Notes under the pieces: model-generated
Databases searched by the model: none
Told to the model about the DNA's origin: nothing
Seen by the model: only the letters and a program-made list of their open reading frames with translations
Position numbers and translations under genes: made by a program
Shown here: positions 36,987 to 46,357 of the stretch, piece after piece
How the letters are laid out: every line of letters starts with the position of its first letter
Numbering within the stretch: the stretch's first letter is position 1
NCBI GenBank assembly: GCA_012517385.1
Contig: JAAYUZ010000053.1
Location: 16,368 to 80,367 of the forward strand
Length of the DNA stretch: 64,000 bases
Source of the DNA: Treponema sp.
GTDB taxonomy: Bacteria > Spirochaetota > Spirochaetia > Treponematales > Breznakiellaceae
Direction: 5' to 3'

Positions 36987-37516
36987 CAGAAAAATCTTTT
37001 TTTGCCGGATTCGGCGGCCAGGGAATTATTTCCTTAGGGCAAATCTGGGTCTATCTGGCTATGGAAGAGGGGAAAAATGTTACCTTCTTCCCCTTTTATG
37101 GAGCTGAAAAACGGGGTGGTATCGCCCGGGCTGGAGTCATTGTATCGGATGAAGAAATTGCCAGTCCTCTCGTGACGACCCCTGATTCGGTGCTTGTCAT
37201 GAATCCTGATTCGCTTCCGCTGTGCGAAAAGATGCTGAAGGCCGATGGCCTTATGGTAATCAACTCAACCCTGGTGAAAACCGATCCCAGCAGAAAGGAT
37301 ATCCGGGTTGTAAAAGTAGAAGCTCAGGCAATAGCGGAAAAAATCGGAGATGCAAAAATTGCCAACATGGTTGCCCTGGGAGCCCTGGCAAAGTTAACCG
37401 GAGCCCTCAAGCTAACTGATACGGAACGGATCCTGAAAAAGTTCTTCCCTGAAACAAAACACAAGTTTATCCCAATGAATCTGGAAGCAATAAAGGCAGG
37501 ATTTAACGCTGTTTAG
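36983..37516 (+). CDS. 2-oxoacid:ferredoxin oxidoreductase gamma subunit
   Basis: FAGFGGQGIISLGQIW; FFPFYGAEKRGGIARAGVIVSD. Confidence 0.93.
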   Translation: MTEKSFFAGFGGQGIISLGQIWVYLAMEEGKNVTFFPFYGAEKRGGIARAGVIVSDEEIASPLVTTPDSVLVMNPDSLPLCEKMLKADGLMVINSTLVKTDPSRKDIRVVKVEAQAIAEKIGDAKIANMVALGALAKLTGALKLTDTERILKKFFPETKHKFIPMNLEAIKAGFNAV

Positions 37517-37538
37517 GATTGCATAAGGCTCATCTGGT

Positions 37539-37584
37539 AGGGCTGGCTCTTGTATGGATGGTACAAGGGCCGGCCCTTTATTTT
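37539..37584. terminator. Intrinsic terminator between convergent genes
   Basis: agggctggctcttgta-tggatgg-tacaagggccggccct + ttatttt; 16-bp stem with two G-U pairs. Confidence 0.88.
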
Positions 37585-39881
37585 GCATTTACAACCTTCC
37601 ATACCCGTTCGACCCGTTTAAGATTGCTGCTGGTTTTTAAGATCAACTTATACTGCCCAGTTTCAGTTAATATAATCGGATCCAGTTCAATAGACGAACC
37701 AGCTTTTATGCTTATTCTATCCTGTCGTATGGTTTTTGATTTTGATGGGTCCAGATCCATTTTATAAAAAAGCACTTCAAAGATACCGTCTTTGCCGGTA
37801 TTATTGCTCACGATAAACTGCACCCCGCTGCCAACCTGGGCGGGGATCTTATCGGTGTAGATCACCGGTTCGTTGGTAATAGAAAATGAAATGGTATCGA
37901 TGGGAATCTCATGTTTCACCGGCCCCTGACTGACTGGTTCCTGGCTGGCCGGCCCCGGATTTGTCTTCTCCGGTTCTTTTTTAACAGTTCCGGTATCAGA
38001 AATAAAACTGCGGACACCGATAAGTCGGGGGCCGAAATATGTATCATTCAATGTGGAGATGAGCACTCCCGTCCGCGGTCCCTGGGAAACTGCGTGGATC
38101 ATCCTGGTTGTATCAATAAGGAGTGCCACGTGGCTTGGGAAGCCTCCCGCTGTGTCAAAGACGAGAATATCCCCCGGTTGTGCCTTTGCAAGGGGGACTG
38201 GTGCACCGATAAGCCATATCTGACGGGATGAACGGGGAAGTGTGATCTGGGCAGCTTCGCGATATACAAAGCCTACAAAACCGGAACAATCAAAGGCTGC
38301 TGGAGAGGCTGCTCCATACATATAGGGAACGCCGGTATATTTCATTGCAGTTGATACGATTGCGGTGCGCAGGGCCCTACTTGTATCAAGAGCAGAAAGC
38401 AGATGAAAGGGGAATAAAAAGAGGAGTAATGTAATATGGAATCTTGGAACAAGTCTGAATCTCCAGACTGAATAATTCTGCATTGCTATGCCTTCGTTAT
38501 ATAGTATACAGCGATTTCTACCAGATTCCTTGGCTCTATACAAGGCTTCATCGGCACAGGCAATACTTTCTTGAATATCTTGCTGGTAGGTGCTTGTATA
38601 AATACCAATACTGACTGTTACCGAAACTTCAGGATGTTCTTTAAATGTAAGGTTTTGAACATGTTCCCTGATACGTTCTGCAACTGTTAATGCTATTTTT
38701 TCATCCGCTCCGTGGAGCAGTATAAGTATTTCGTCCCCGCCGTATCGGCAGCTGATATCATGGGATCGGAAGGCTTCTTTGCAGGCTGTAGCCACCCCTA
38801 CCAATACGGAATCGCCGAACAGATGTCCATAATTGTCGTTTATGGTTTTAAAGTGATCAATATCAATCATTAATACAGAAAGACTTTCATCCGGTTTTGT
38901 TTCCAGAAGCATGCGATTTAGCCGGGCATGAAAAGCCCTCCGGGTCGGTAATCCGGTAAGCCAGTCTGTAGCTGCTTCCTGTTCGCTGATTTTGTACCGC
39001 AGGGCATTGGTAAAAGCAACACCCGCCTCTTCTGAGAAAAGTATGGCGGTTCCTATCTGCTCCTGGTTAAAAAAGTTCTGATCCTTTGCATAAAACTCAA
39101 TAGATCCGACTATTGTGTTTTTTCGCATGATTGGCACAAGGAGTACACTGCGATAGGGCCCTGTGACCGGTGTGAACACCTGTGGGGTTATAAGTCCTTT
39201 TGATGTAAAATTACCTAAAGGAATAGGGATATGTTTAGGGTCCATTTGAGAAGAAAATCCAGAAGCTGCAAGAAGTATTGCTTCGTCCTCTTCATAAATT
39301 CGCACTGTCGCTGCATCGAAGTTTAAAAGACGGGATGCCTGATAAATCATCTGTTCAGCCGCTTCATGGGGATCTAAGGTTGTACTTAAGATGGTTGTAG
39401 CATTCCGAATCTCTTCCGATCGCTGTAAAAGCCGGCGATACTGTTCAGCTTGCTTTTTATAAGCTTCTAACTCCATAATAAGATCGGTTATATCTACGTC
39501 CCACCCTACATAGAGCCGGGGAATTTGTTTGTCCGATCTTTCCAGCACGAGAGCCCGGTGCCGCAGTGTTCTATATTCCCCCGATCTGGATTTAATTCGA
39601 TATTCTCCTTCCCAATGATCACTTTCACCGCTTATAAGACGACGATGGAATGCGGTCGTCCGTTCTAAATCTTCCGGGTGGATGAACTGAAGCCAGGTGT
39701 CATACTTCATTTCCCGGTCCGTATAACCTAAGTTTTTCCAGATTGTATTGGGTATTGCTTCGCCGGTTTCATAATTCTTGACAAATACACCAGTCCCCTT
39801 GAGAAGGGTGAGCAGATGTGGAGATTTTAGAGTCTTTTGTTTTAATGGTAATTTTTTAATATGTAAGGGTTTGCTCATCAT
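37578..39881 (-). CDS. PAS - GAF - GGDEF (diguanylate cyclase) - TM - NlpC/P60 peptidase fusion protein
   Basis: One 767-aa ORF: PAS-like N-terminus, GAF, FRSHDISCRYGGDEILILL (GGDE with RxxD I-site), hydrophobic RFHITLLLFLFPFHLLSALD, then AAFDCSGFVGFVYRE and PSHVALLID (NlpC/P60). Confidence 0.85.
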   Translation of the reverse strand: MMSKPLHIKKLPLKQKTLKSPHLLTLLKGTGVFVKNYETGEAIPNTIWKNLGYTDREMKYDTWLQFIHPEDLERTTAFHRRLISGESDHWEGEYRIKSRSGEYRTLRHRALVLERSDKQIPRLYVGWDVDITDLIMELEAYKKQAEQYRRLLQRSEEIRNATTILSTTLDPHEAAEQMIYQASRLLNFDAATVRIYEEDEAILLAASGFSSQMDPKHIPIPLGNFTSKGLITPQVFTPVTGPYRSVLLVPIMRKNTIVGSIEFYAKDQNFFNQEQIGTAILFSEEAGVAFTNALRYKISEQEAATDWLTGLPTRRAFHARLNRMLLETKPDESLSVLMIDIDHFKTINDNYGHLFGDSVLVGVATACKEAFRSHDISCRYGGDEILILLHGADEKIALTVAERIREHVQNLTFKEHPEVSVTVSIGIYTSTYQQDIQESIACADEALYRAKESGRNRCILYNEGIAMQNYSVWRFRLVPRFHITLLLFLFPFHLLSALDTSRALRTAIVSTAMKYTGVPYMYGAASPAAFDCSGFVGFVYREAAQITLPRSSRQIWLIGAPVPLAKAQPGDILVFDTAGGFPSHVALLIDTTRMIHAVSQGPRTGVLISTLNDTYFGPRLIGVRSFISDTGTVKKEPEKTNPGPASQEPVSQGPVKHEIPIDTISFSITNEPVIYTDKIPAQVGSGVQFIVSNNTGKDGIFEVLFYKMDLDPSKSKTIRQDRISIKAGSSIELDPIILTETGQYKLILKTSSNLKRVERVWKVVNAK

Positions 39882-39943
39882 TGATTTATTATAAACCTAA
39901 TTTTCTGGATGTAAAGATAGGAATTATAAATTATACTAAAGCC

Positions 39944-41383
39944 ATGCCGAGGATGAAACTATCAATCCGAAAGAAGTTGCTGATATTTTATCTTATTGCG
40001 ATCAGCGCAGTAACATTGCTGGACCTGTATGTTCAGCTGGTTACCTATCATGGTGTTCAGGAATTCGACTTCCGTTTAAATCGATACCATCAAATCCATC
40101 GGCTCAGGCTTGATGTAACACAACAATTTCTTCGAGTGGAACGTCAATTACGGGAGGGGTCTATTCCTGATGAAGCCCAGTTAGATCAGGAACAGCGGTC
40201 CTTATATTACACCCTTTCTCAACTGGAATCCAGTGAAAGTGAAACTAAGGATGTATTCTTTAACCTCCGGGCTGCCCGACGGGGTCTGGATGCCTATTTT
40301 GTTCAATTGGGAAAGGGAATTCTGCATCGTCAACAACGAGAAGCAAATTGGTATCAGGATATAGCCTATGCAAATAAAATAGCTGTTTATATTGATGGAT
40401 ACCTGGCGGCGGTCCTTTCTGATGCGATGCAGGCCGGGTCTGATTTATACCAGGATCTTGTAAAGCGCATAACCCGTATTCGGACGATTACCCTTGGTTT
40501 ACTTGCTATGTTTATTATTCTTTTAGGTTCCGCAGCCGTCGCCTTTTCTTCATCAATCGCTAATCCGATTCATAGGCTGGCAGAAGCTGCTTCGAGGATT
40601 TCAAAGGGTGATTTAGAAATAAGTGAAATATGGGCCAATACTGGTGATGAGATTGAAACCTTAGCCAATGCTTTTAATACCATGAGTCAGAATATAAAAA
40701 GAATGGTGATGGATTTAAAAGAGAAGGCTGATCTAGAGCGGCGGCTCAGGGAAGAGGATCAGGCCCTCCGTGAAGCCCAGTTCATCAATTTACAGGATCA
40801 GATACGGCCCCATTTTTTATTTAATGCCATTAACACCATAGCAAGAACCGCCATGTTTGAGGGAGCCTATGAAACAGAACAGCTTACCCTGGCTTTAGGA
40901 ACCCTGTTCAGATATGCCCTCGAAGCTCCCCATGCGCTGGTTAGTATTGAAGAAGAATGTATGGTGGTTGGTGAATATCTGAAATTTCAGGCACTCCGAT
41001 TTGGAAAAAGGCTTCAGTGGGAAATGAATATTCAGCAAGAATCAAGAACGGTACTTATTCCACGGTTTACCCTTCAGCCCTTTGTGGAAAATGCAGTTCG
41101 TCATGGGATAGAGCCGCTTGAACTGGGCGGAACAGTGCGTATCATGATTAATAAAAGAGGAAATCGGGTGTACGCAAAAATTATAGATACGGGCAAGGGA
41201 ATGGAAACATCTAAACTCAGGAAGGAATATGAAGGAATAGGTATCAATAATGTGCGTAAACGTCTGCAGCTCTGTTACGGCGAACAGGCGGTTCTGCGTA
41301 TTAAAAGTACGGTGGGGCAGGGAACAGAGGTTTCTATTTCCTTTCCAGTAATAAACTCAATGGGGCTCCCTTGTAATGAATGA
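39944..41383 (+). CDS. Sensor histidine kinase (YesM/LytS-type, HAMP domain)
   Basis: TM segments, HAMP, FINLQDQIRPHFLFNAINTIARTA, NAVRHGIEPLELGG, KGMETSKLRKEYEGIGINNVRKRL. Confidence 0.92.
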   Translation: MPRMKLSIRKKLLIFYLIAISAVTLLDLYVQLVTYHGVQEFDFRLNRYHQIHRLRLDVTQQFLRVERQLREGSIPDEAQLDQEQRSLYYTLSQLESSESETKDVFFNLRAARRGLDAYFVQLGKGILHRQQREANWYQDIAYANKIAVYIDGYLAAVLSDAMQAGSDLYQDLVKRITRIRTITLGLLAMFIILLGSAAVAFSSSIANPIHRLAEAASRISKGDLEISEIWANTGDEIETLANAFNTMSQNIKRMVMDLKEKADLERRLREEDQALREAQFINLQDQIRPHFLFNAINTIARTAMFEGAYETEQLTLALGTLFRYALEAPHALVSIEEECMVVGEYLKFQALRFGKRLQWEMNIQQESRTVLIPRFTLQPFVENAVRHGIEPLELGGTVRIMINKRGNRVYAKIIDTGKGMETSKLRKEYEGIGINNVRKRLQLCYGEQAVLRIKSTVGQGTEVSISFPVINSMGLPCNE

Positions 41384-42593
41384 GATTGCCATTCTTATTG
41401 CAGATGATGAAGCCTTGGAACGAAGGGCTCTTACAAAAATAATTCAGGAAATGAATATCTCTGGACTTGAATTGTATGAGGCTGAGAACGGAAGGGCTGT
41501 CTTGGATACTATTCAGCAAAGGAAGATCCATATTCTATTATTAGATATTAAAATGCCCGGGTTAGATGGGATAAATACCGCAAGACAGATTCGGCTGCTT
41601 TCACCGGGAACTCGTATTATCTTTGTAACCGCCTTTAGTGAATTTGATTATGCCCGGGAAGCTATTCGGCTTGGTGTGGAAGAATACCTTGTAAAACCGG
41701 TCTCTCGAGAAGTAGTTCAGAGTACTCTCAATACTTTGATACAACAGATCTTGCAACAAGAAGGGGAAGAAAATTCTGGCACCCTTGCTGAAAATCTGTT
41801 ACAGCAGGAAGTGGAAGCCGCACTTGGCAGGGAGGAACTTACCAATGATACATTGGACACCTACCTGCGACTTAGGCAATTTCAATGGAAAAGACGTTAT
41901 GTACTATCGGTTGTTCACGATTGTGAAAAAAGGGGAAATGATCTGAACAAAGTGAGAATTCTATTCAAAAAAAATTTTAATGCTCAGCATACACTGGTTC
42001 TTGCAGGTATCCATGAGGCAAGGTGTTCTTTACATGCAGTAATATTCTTTATAAAGGATGTTACCGGTGAAGAAATACAGCAGGAGCTTGCTCATTGTTT
42101 AGAAGACGTTCGGGTAAATCTGGGAATTCAAATATATTGTGTTGTAATGGAGTGGAAACAGGGTGAGATTCAGTCAATGTTGCAGAATATCCAGAATTAC
42201 AGATCCCTTGTAAATTCTGTATTTCCTGTTTTAATCCTCACTTCTGAAATTCAAACTGCATTTGAGAATCCGAGAGGAAAGATCGCTAAAGTAATAGAAT
42301 ACTTGAAACAGCACCTGGCGCAGGATGTATCCCTGGAAGAAGCTGCCCGTGTTGTAGGACTTTCTCCCTTTCATGTAAGCCATTTGTTTAAAACATACCA
42401 GGGTGAGACCTTTGTACAAGTTTATACCCGCTTACGTATAGAAACTGCAAAGCAATTACTTAAGGATGGCCATTACTCCATCAAGGAAATATGCGGAATG
42501 CTTGGATTCAAGGAACAGGCCTATTTTACCCGGGTTTTTAAAAAAAGAGAGGGCATAAGTCCTGCCATGTTTCAAAAGCAATATATGAAATGA
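41376..42593 (+). CDS. Response regulator with AraC-type HTH (YesN-type)
   Basis: ILIADDEALERRALTKII, LLLDIKMPGLDG, YLVKPVSREVV; C-terminal VSLEEAARVVGLSPFHVSHLFKTYQGETF...IKEICGMLGFKEQAYFTRVFKKREGISPAMFQ. Confidence 0.94.
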   Translation: MNEIAILIADDEALERRALTKIIQEMNISGLELYEAENGRAVLDTIQQRKIHILLLDIKMPGLDGINTARQIRLLSPGTRIIFVTAFSEFDYAREAIRLGVEEYLVKPVSREVVQSTLNTLIQQILQQEGEENSGTLAENLLQQEVEAALGREELTNDTLDTYLRLRQFQWKRRYVLSVVHDCEKRGNDLNKVRILFKKNFNAQHTLVLAGIHEARCSLHAVIFFIKDVTGEEIQQELAHCLEDVRVNLGIQIYCVVMEWKQGEIQSMLQNIQNYRSLVNSVFPVLILTSEIQTAFENPRGKIAKVIEYLKQHLAQDVSLEEAARVVGLSPFHVSHLFKTYQGETFVQVYTRLRIETAKQLLKDGHYSIKEICGMLGFKEQAYFTRVFKKREGISPAMFQKQYMK

Positions 42594-42738
42594 TGCCAGC
42601 TGTTGCCAGTAAAATCGCAAAAAAGTACAAATAAAAGCAAAATCTTTGTAAACAACTTTTACCATGAGCCTCTAACATTATAAGTGCCGTACCAATACTG
42701 TAGTGCGGAAAAAAGCTTGTAATGTTTAGGAGGTTTTT

Positions 42739-43749
42739 ATGAAGAAATTACTGTTGGTAATATCCGGTATTGCCCTGGTCTCATCGATTGTATTTGCCAG
42801 CGGAACCCAGGATCAAGGACAGAATGCTGCACCAAAAGAGGTGAAGCCCATAGTACTCCGCCTTGCAGAAACGCACCCCGCGGATTATCCCACCACAAAA
42901 GGTGATATACGATTTGCTGAATTAGTAAAGGAACGAACCAATGGAAGAATTATCATCGAAGTATATCCCAGCTCCCAGCTTGGTCAGGAAAAGGCTGTAA
43001 TAGAACAGGTACAGTTTGGCGCTATTGATTTTACCCAGGTCAGTATCTCTCCCCTTGCGTCCTTTGTACCGGTCCTTAATGCGTTACAGATGCCCTACCT
43101 GTATCGGTCAGAAGAACACATGTGGAAGGTTCTGCTTGGTCCAATTGGCAAGGAACTGCTTGCATCACTGGAACCATCCGGTTTTATTGGTATTGGCTGG
43201 TTCGAGCCTGGAGCACGCAATTTCTATAATTCCAAACGTCCTGTGTATAAACCAGAAGATTTGGCGGGTTTAAAAATCAGGGTTCAGGAAAGTGAGCTCA
43301 TGGTTGGTATGGTGCAGGCCCTTGGTGCGGTTGCTACCCCCATGCCCTATGGTGAAGTGTATTCAGGTTTACAGACCGGTGTTATAGATGGTGCTGAAAA
43401 CAATTGGCCCAGCTATGAGTCTACCAGTCATTATGAGGTTGCCAAATATTACACCCTGGACGGGCATACCAGGGTTCCAGAAATTATTATTGCATCCAAG
43501 ATTTCCATGCAGAAGCTGTCCAAGGAGGATCAGGAAATCATTAAGCAGGCTGCCCTGGATGCTATACCCTATCAGCGCCAGTTATGGGCAGAACGGGAGA
43601 AGGCCTCTGAAGCTAAGGTTCGCGCTGGAGGCAGTGTGATCATTGAGGTTACCGATAAAACTCCATGGCAGGAAAGGATGCAATCCCTCTACGCTAAGCA
43701 GCCCAGCGATGTTCAAGCTCTGATTAAACGGATTCAGGAAGTTAAATAG
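42739..43749 (+). CDS. TRAP transporter substrate-binding protein (DctP family)
   Basis: RLAETHPADYPTTKGDIRFAELVKERTNGRIIIEVYPSSQLGQEKAVIEQVQFGAIDFTQ; GLKIRVQESELMVGMVQALGAVATPMPYGEVYSGLQTGVIDGAENNWPSYES. Confidence 0.95.
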   Translation: MKKLLLVISGIALVSSIVFASGTQDQGQNAAPKEVKPIVLRLAETHPADYPTTKGDIRFAELVKERTNGRIIIEVYPSSQLGQEKAVIEQVQFGAIDFTQVSISPLASFVPVLNALQMPYLYRSEEHMWKVLLGPIGKELLASLEPSGFIGIGWFEPGARNFYNSKRPVYKPEDLAGLKIRVQESELMVGMVQALGAVATPMPYGEVYSGLQTGVIDGAENNWPSYESTSHYEVAKYYTLDGHTRVPEIIIASKISMQKLSKEDQEIIKQAALDAIPYQRQLWAEREKASEAKVRAGGSVIIEVTDKTPWQERMQSLYAKQPSDVQALIKRIQEVK

Positions 43750-43767
43750 CACTTGTTACCCAGAAGG

Positions 43768-43799
43768 GGCTGTCCAAAAAATTGGGACAGCCTCTTTTA
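43768..43799 (+). terminator. Intrinsic terminator/attenuator between dctP-like and dctQ-like genes
   Basis: ggctgtcc-aaaaaattg-ggacagcc followed by tctttta. Confidence 0.82.
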
Positions 43800-43819
43800 T
43801 ATTGGTATGAGGTTGATAA

Positions 43820-44368
43820 ATGAGAAACAGGGTTGTAGCCTTTTTTAATATTGTTCATATCGCATTGGTATATCTTGCTCAAATTCTAATGATTTTAATG
43901 GTACTCATCATTTTTACCAATGTGGTACTTCGGTATGTATTTAACAGCGGATTAATGTGGTCCGAAGAGGTAGCCCTTTTATTGGCTGTCTGGTTCATTT
44001 TTATTGCGATGAGTATTGGTGTTAAGCAGGACCTGCATATTAATATTTCTGTTTTACCTCAAAAAATACTGAAACCCTTTGTGCTTACCCTGCTTAATAA
44101 AATTAAAAATATAGTTGTATGTCTTATTGCAGTAGTCATGTTGATAGATGGATGGAAACTTGTACAGTTCACCATGACTTCTATTATGCCGGCGACCAAA
44201 CTACCTGCTGGTTATCTGTATGCCATTCTTCCCATCAGTGCTGTGATTATGATCTATGAATCACTGATGGATTTTTTTCACATTGATACCAATGATGAAG
44301 CAGTGGATGCATTTTTATCCGGGAACGGAAGCTTTGCTGCAGTTGTAAAGGGGGCTCATCGTGGCTGA
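43820..44368 (+). CDS. TRAP transporter small permease (DctQ family)
   Basis: 4 TM segments; NVVLRYVFNSGLMWSEEVALLLAVWFIFIAMSIGVKQDLHINI. Confidence 0.92.
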   Translation: MRNRVVAFFNIVHIALVYLAQILMILMVLIIFTNVVLRYVFNSGLMWSEEVALLLAVWFIFIAMSIGVKQDLHINISVLPQKILKPFVLTLLNKIKNIVVCLIAVVMLIDGWKLVQFTMTSIMPATKLPAGYLYAILPISAVIMIYESLMDFFHIDTNDEAVDAFLSGNGSFAAVVKGAHRG

Positions 44369-45665
44369 TCTCAATATAGCGACAATACTGCTTTTGGGGC
44401 TCTTTGTTTTTTTCATGATTATCCGGCTCCCTATAACATTTTCCCTTATCTTTTCATCTATCATTACTGCCCTCTATCTTAAGATCCCCCTGATGGCTGT
44501 GGTACAGCAAATGGTTCAAGGTGTACGGTCTTTCAGCCTTTTAGCAATACCCTTCTTTATAATTGCGGGAGAAATGATGGGGCAGGGGGGTATATCTCGA
44601 CGGCTTATTTTATTCTCTAACCTTTTGGTAGGCCGAATCCGGGGAGGTTTAGCCCAGGTAAATTGTCTTGCCAGTATGTTCTTTGGTGGAATATCAGGTT
44701 CAGCAGTTGCTGATGTGTCATCTATTGGAACCATATTAATCCCAATGATGAAAGAGAAGGGCTATGATGATGACTTCTCTGTTGGTATTACCGTTACAAG
44801 CGCTTGTCAGGGTGTAATTATTCCGCCGAGCCATAATATGATTATCTATTCTCTGGCTGCAGGAGGTGTTTCGGTAGGGCGTCTTTTCCTCGGTGGATTC
44901 ATTCCGGGGGTTCTCCTGGGCGTAGGCCTCATGATTGTAAGCTATATTTTTGCGATTAAACGGAATTACCCAAAAGAACGGAAATATACAATAAACGAAG
45001 CCTTGCAAATTACCAAGGATGCGATACTTGGGCTTTTTACCGCAGTCATTATCATCGGCGGAGTTATTTCCGGAGTTTTCACCGCCACCGAGTCAGCAGC
45101 CATAGCTGTGGTCTATGCGTTTATAATTACCTTTTTTGTGTACCGTGAGATTCCTCTTAAGGTTTTTCCCCGTATTTTGTATAACTCATTAAAGACACTG
45201 GCTATGGTAATGGCCCTTATCGCTGCTGCCAGTGCTTTTGGCTGGTTAATGGCTTATCTGCGTATTCCCGCAAAGGCTACAGAAGCGCTCCTTATGGTAA
45301 CCCATAACAAGGTATTACTCTTAATTCTTATTAATCTGCTCCTCCTCTTGCTGGGAATGATTATGGATATGGCCCCCCTCATCCTGATAACCACGCCGAT
45401 CTTGTATCCAGTGGTTGTGACTGCACTGGGAATGTCTCCAATTCATTTTGGTATTATGCTCATTCTGAATCTCGCGATCGGTCTTACAACTCCTCCAGTG
45501 GGTTCTGCCCTCTTTGTAGGTTGTGCTGTTGGAAGAATTAGGATTGAACAGGTAGTCAAGACCATGCTTCCCATGTGGCTGGTTATGATTGGAGTGTTAA
45601 TGCTCATTACCTTTGTCCCGGAAATCACTCTATGGATTCCGGATATGCTTATGCCCCAGAAATGA
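44361..45665 (+). CDS. TRAP transporter large permease (DctM family)
   Basis: IPFFIIAGEMMGQGGISRRLILFSNLLVGRIRGGLAQVNCLASMFFGGISGSAVADVSSIGTILIPMMKEKGY. Confidence 0.95.
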   Translation: MADLNIATILLLGLFVFFMIIRLPITFSLIFSSIITALYLKIPLMAVVQQMVQGVRSFSLLAIPFFIIAGEMMGQGGISRRLILFSNLLVGRIRGGLAQVNCLASMFFGGISGSAVADVSSIGTILIPMMKEKGYDDDFSVGITVTSACQGVIIPPSHNMIIYSLAAGGVSVGRLFLGGFIPGVLLGVGLMIVSYIFAIKRNYPKERKYTINEALQITKDAILGLFTAVIIIGGVISGVFTATESAAIAVVYAFIITFFVYREIPLKVFPRILYNSLKTLAMVMALIAAASAFGWLMAYLRIPAKATEALLMVTHNKVLLLILINLLLLLLGMIMDMAPLILITTPILYPVVVTALGMSPIHFGIMLILNLAIGLTTPPVGSALFVGCAVGRIRIEQVVKTMLPMWLVMIGVLMLITFVPEITLWIPDMLMPQK

Positions 45666-46233
45666 GTTCTCCATGCCTGTAGCAATCCACCAGGTGGTCA
45701 TTTACGAGGCCTGCGGATTGCATATAGGCATAGATGATGGTGGGGCCTACGAAGGTAAAGCCCCGCTGTTTTAGCTCAAGAGAAATGGTTTCTGAAAGGG
45801 GGGTAACAGGGGGTATTTCGGAAAGGTTTTTCCAGTGGTTTACGATGGGACGTCCTTCAACCCAGGACCAGAGCCATTCTGAGAAATCTTCGCCCTTGTC
45901 CTGCATGGCTAGAAAGGCCCGTGCATTTATCACCGCCGATTCGATCTTCCGCCGGTTTCGGATAATCCCTGTATTCAACAGCAAACGGGAAATATCCTGT
46001 TCGGTATACCGGGCAATAGCATCAGGGTCAAGGTCGTTCATGGCAGCCAGGTAGCCCTGACGCCGTTTAAGGATGGTGAGCCAGGAAAGACCGGCCTGAG
46101 CGCCTTCGAGAATAAGCAGGGAGAACAGTTTTTTGCTCTCCCTGAGGGGCACACCCCATTCAGTATCATGATAGTGCTGGTAATCCGGATCTTTAAGACA
46201 CCAGGGACAGCGGAAGGGCTGCAGTATTTCCAT
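45649..46233 (-). CDS. tag: DNA-3-methyladenine glycosylase I
   Basis: CPWCLKDPDYQHYHDTEWGVP, LILEGAQAGLSWLTILKRR, RGFTFVGPTIIYAYMQSAGLVNDHLVDC. Confidence 0.94.
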   Translation of the reverse strand: MEILQPFRCPWCLKDPDYQHYHDTEWGVPLRESKKLFSLLILEGAQAGLSWLTILKRRQGYLAAMNDLDPDAIARYTEQDISRLLLNTGIIRNRRKIESAVINARAFLAMQDKGEDFSEWLWSWVEGRPIVNHWKNLSEIPPVTPLSETISLELKQRGFTFVGPTIIYAYMQSAGLVNDHLVDCYRHGELISGA

Positions 46234-46298
46234 AGGAACACTGTATCAAATAGTGGCAACTCCGCAAAGAGCACGGAAGTGAAAGCTCACGATTGCCC

Positions 46299-46341
46299 TT
46301 GACAGCTGCCTGGTGGGGGGGTATAATTGCCAACGATGGCA
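46299..46341 (+). promoter_or_regulatory. Consensus sigma70 promoter with overlapping small palindrome upstream of the lacI-type regulator
   Basis: TTGACA - 17 nt - TATAAT (46299-46327) followed immediately by TGCCA-ACGA-TGGCA (46328-46341). Confidence 0.85.
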
Positions 46342-46357
46342 TAAAGGAGACAATAAA

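Noticed and set aside
37519-37767. 82-aa plus-strand ORF
   Set aside because: Covers the intrinsic terminator and is antisense to the 3' end of the GGDEF-NlpC gene.
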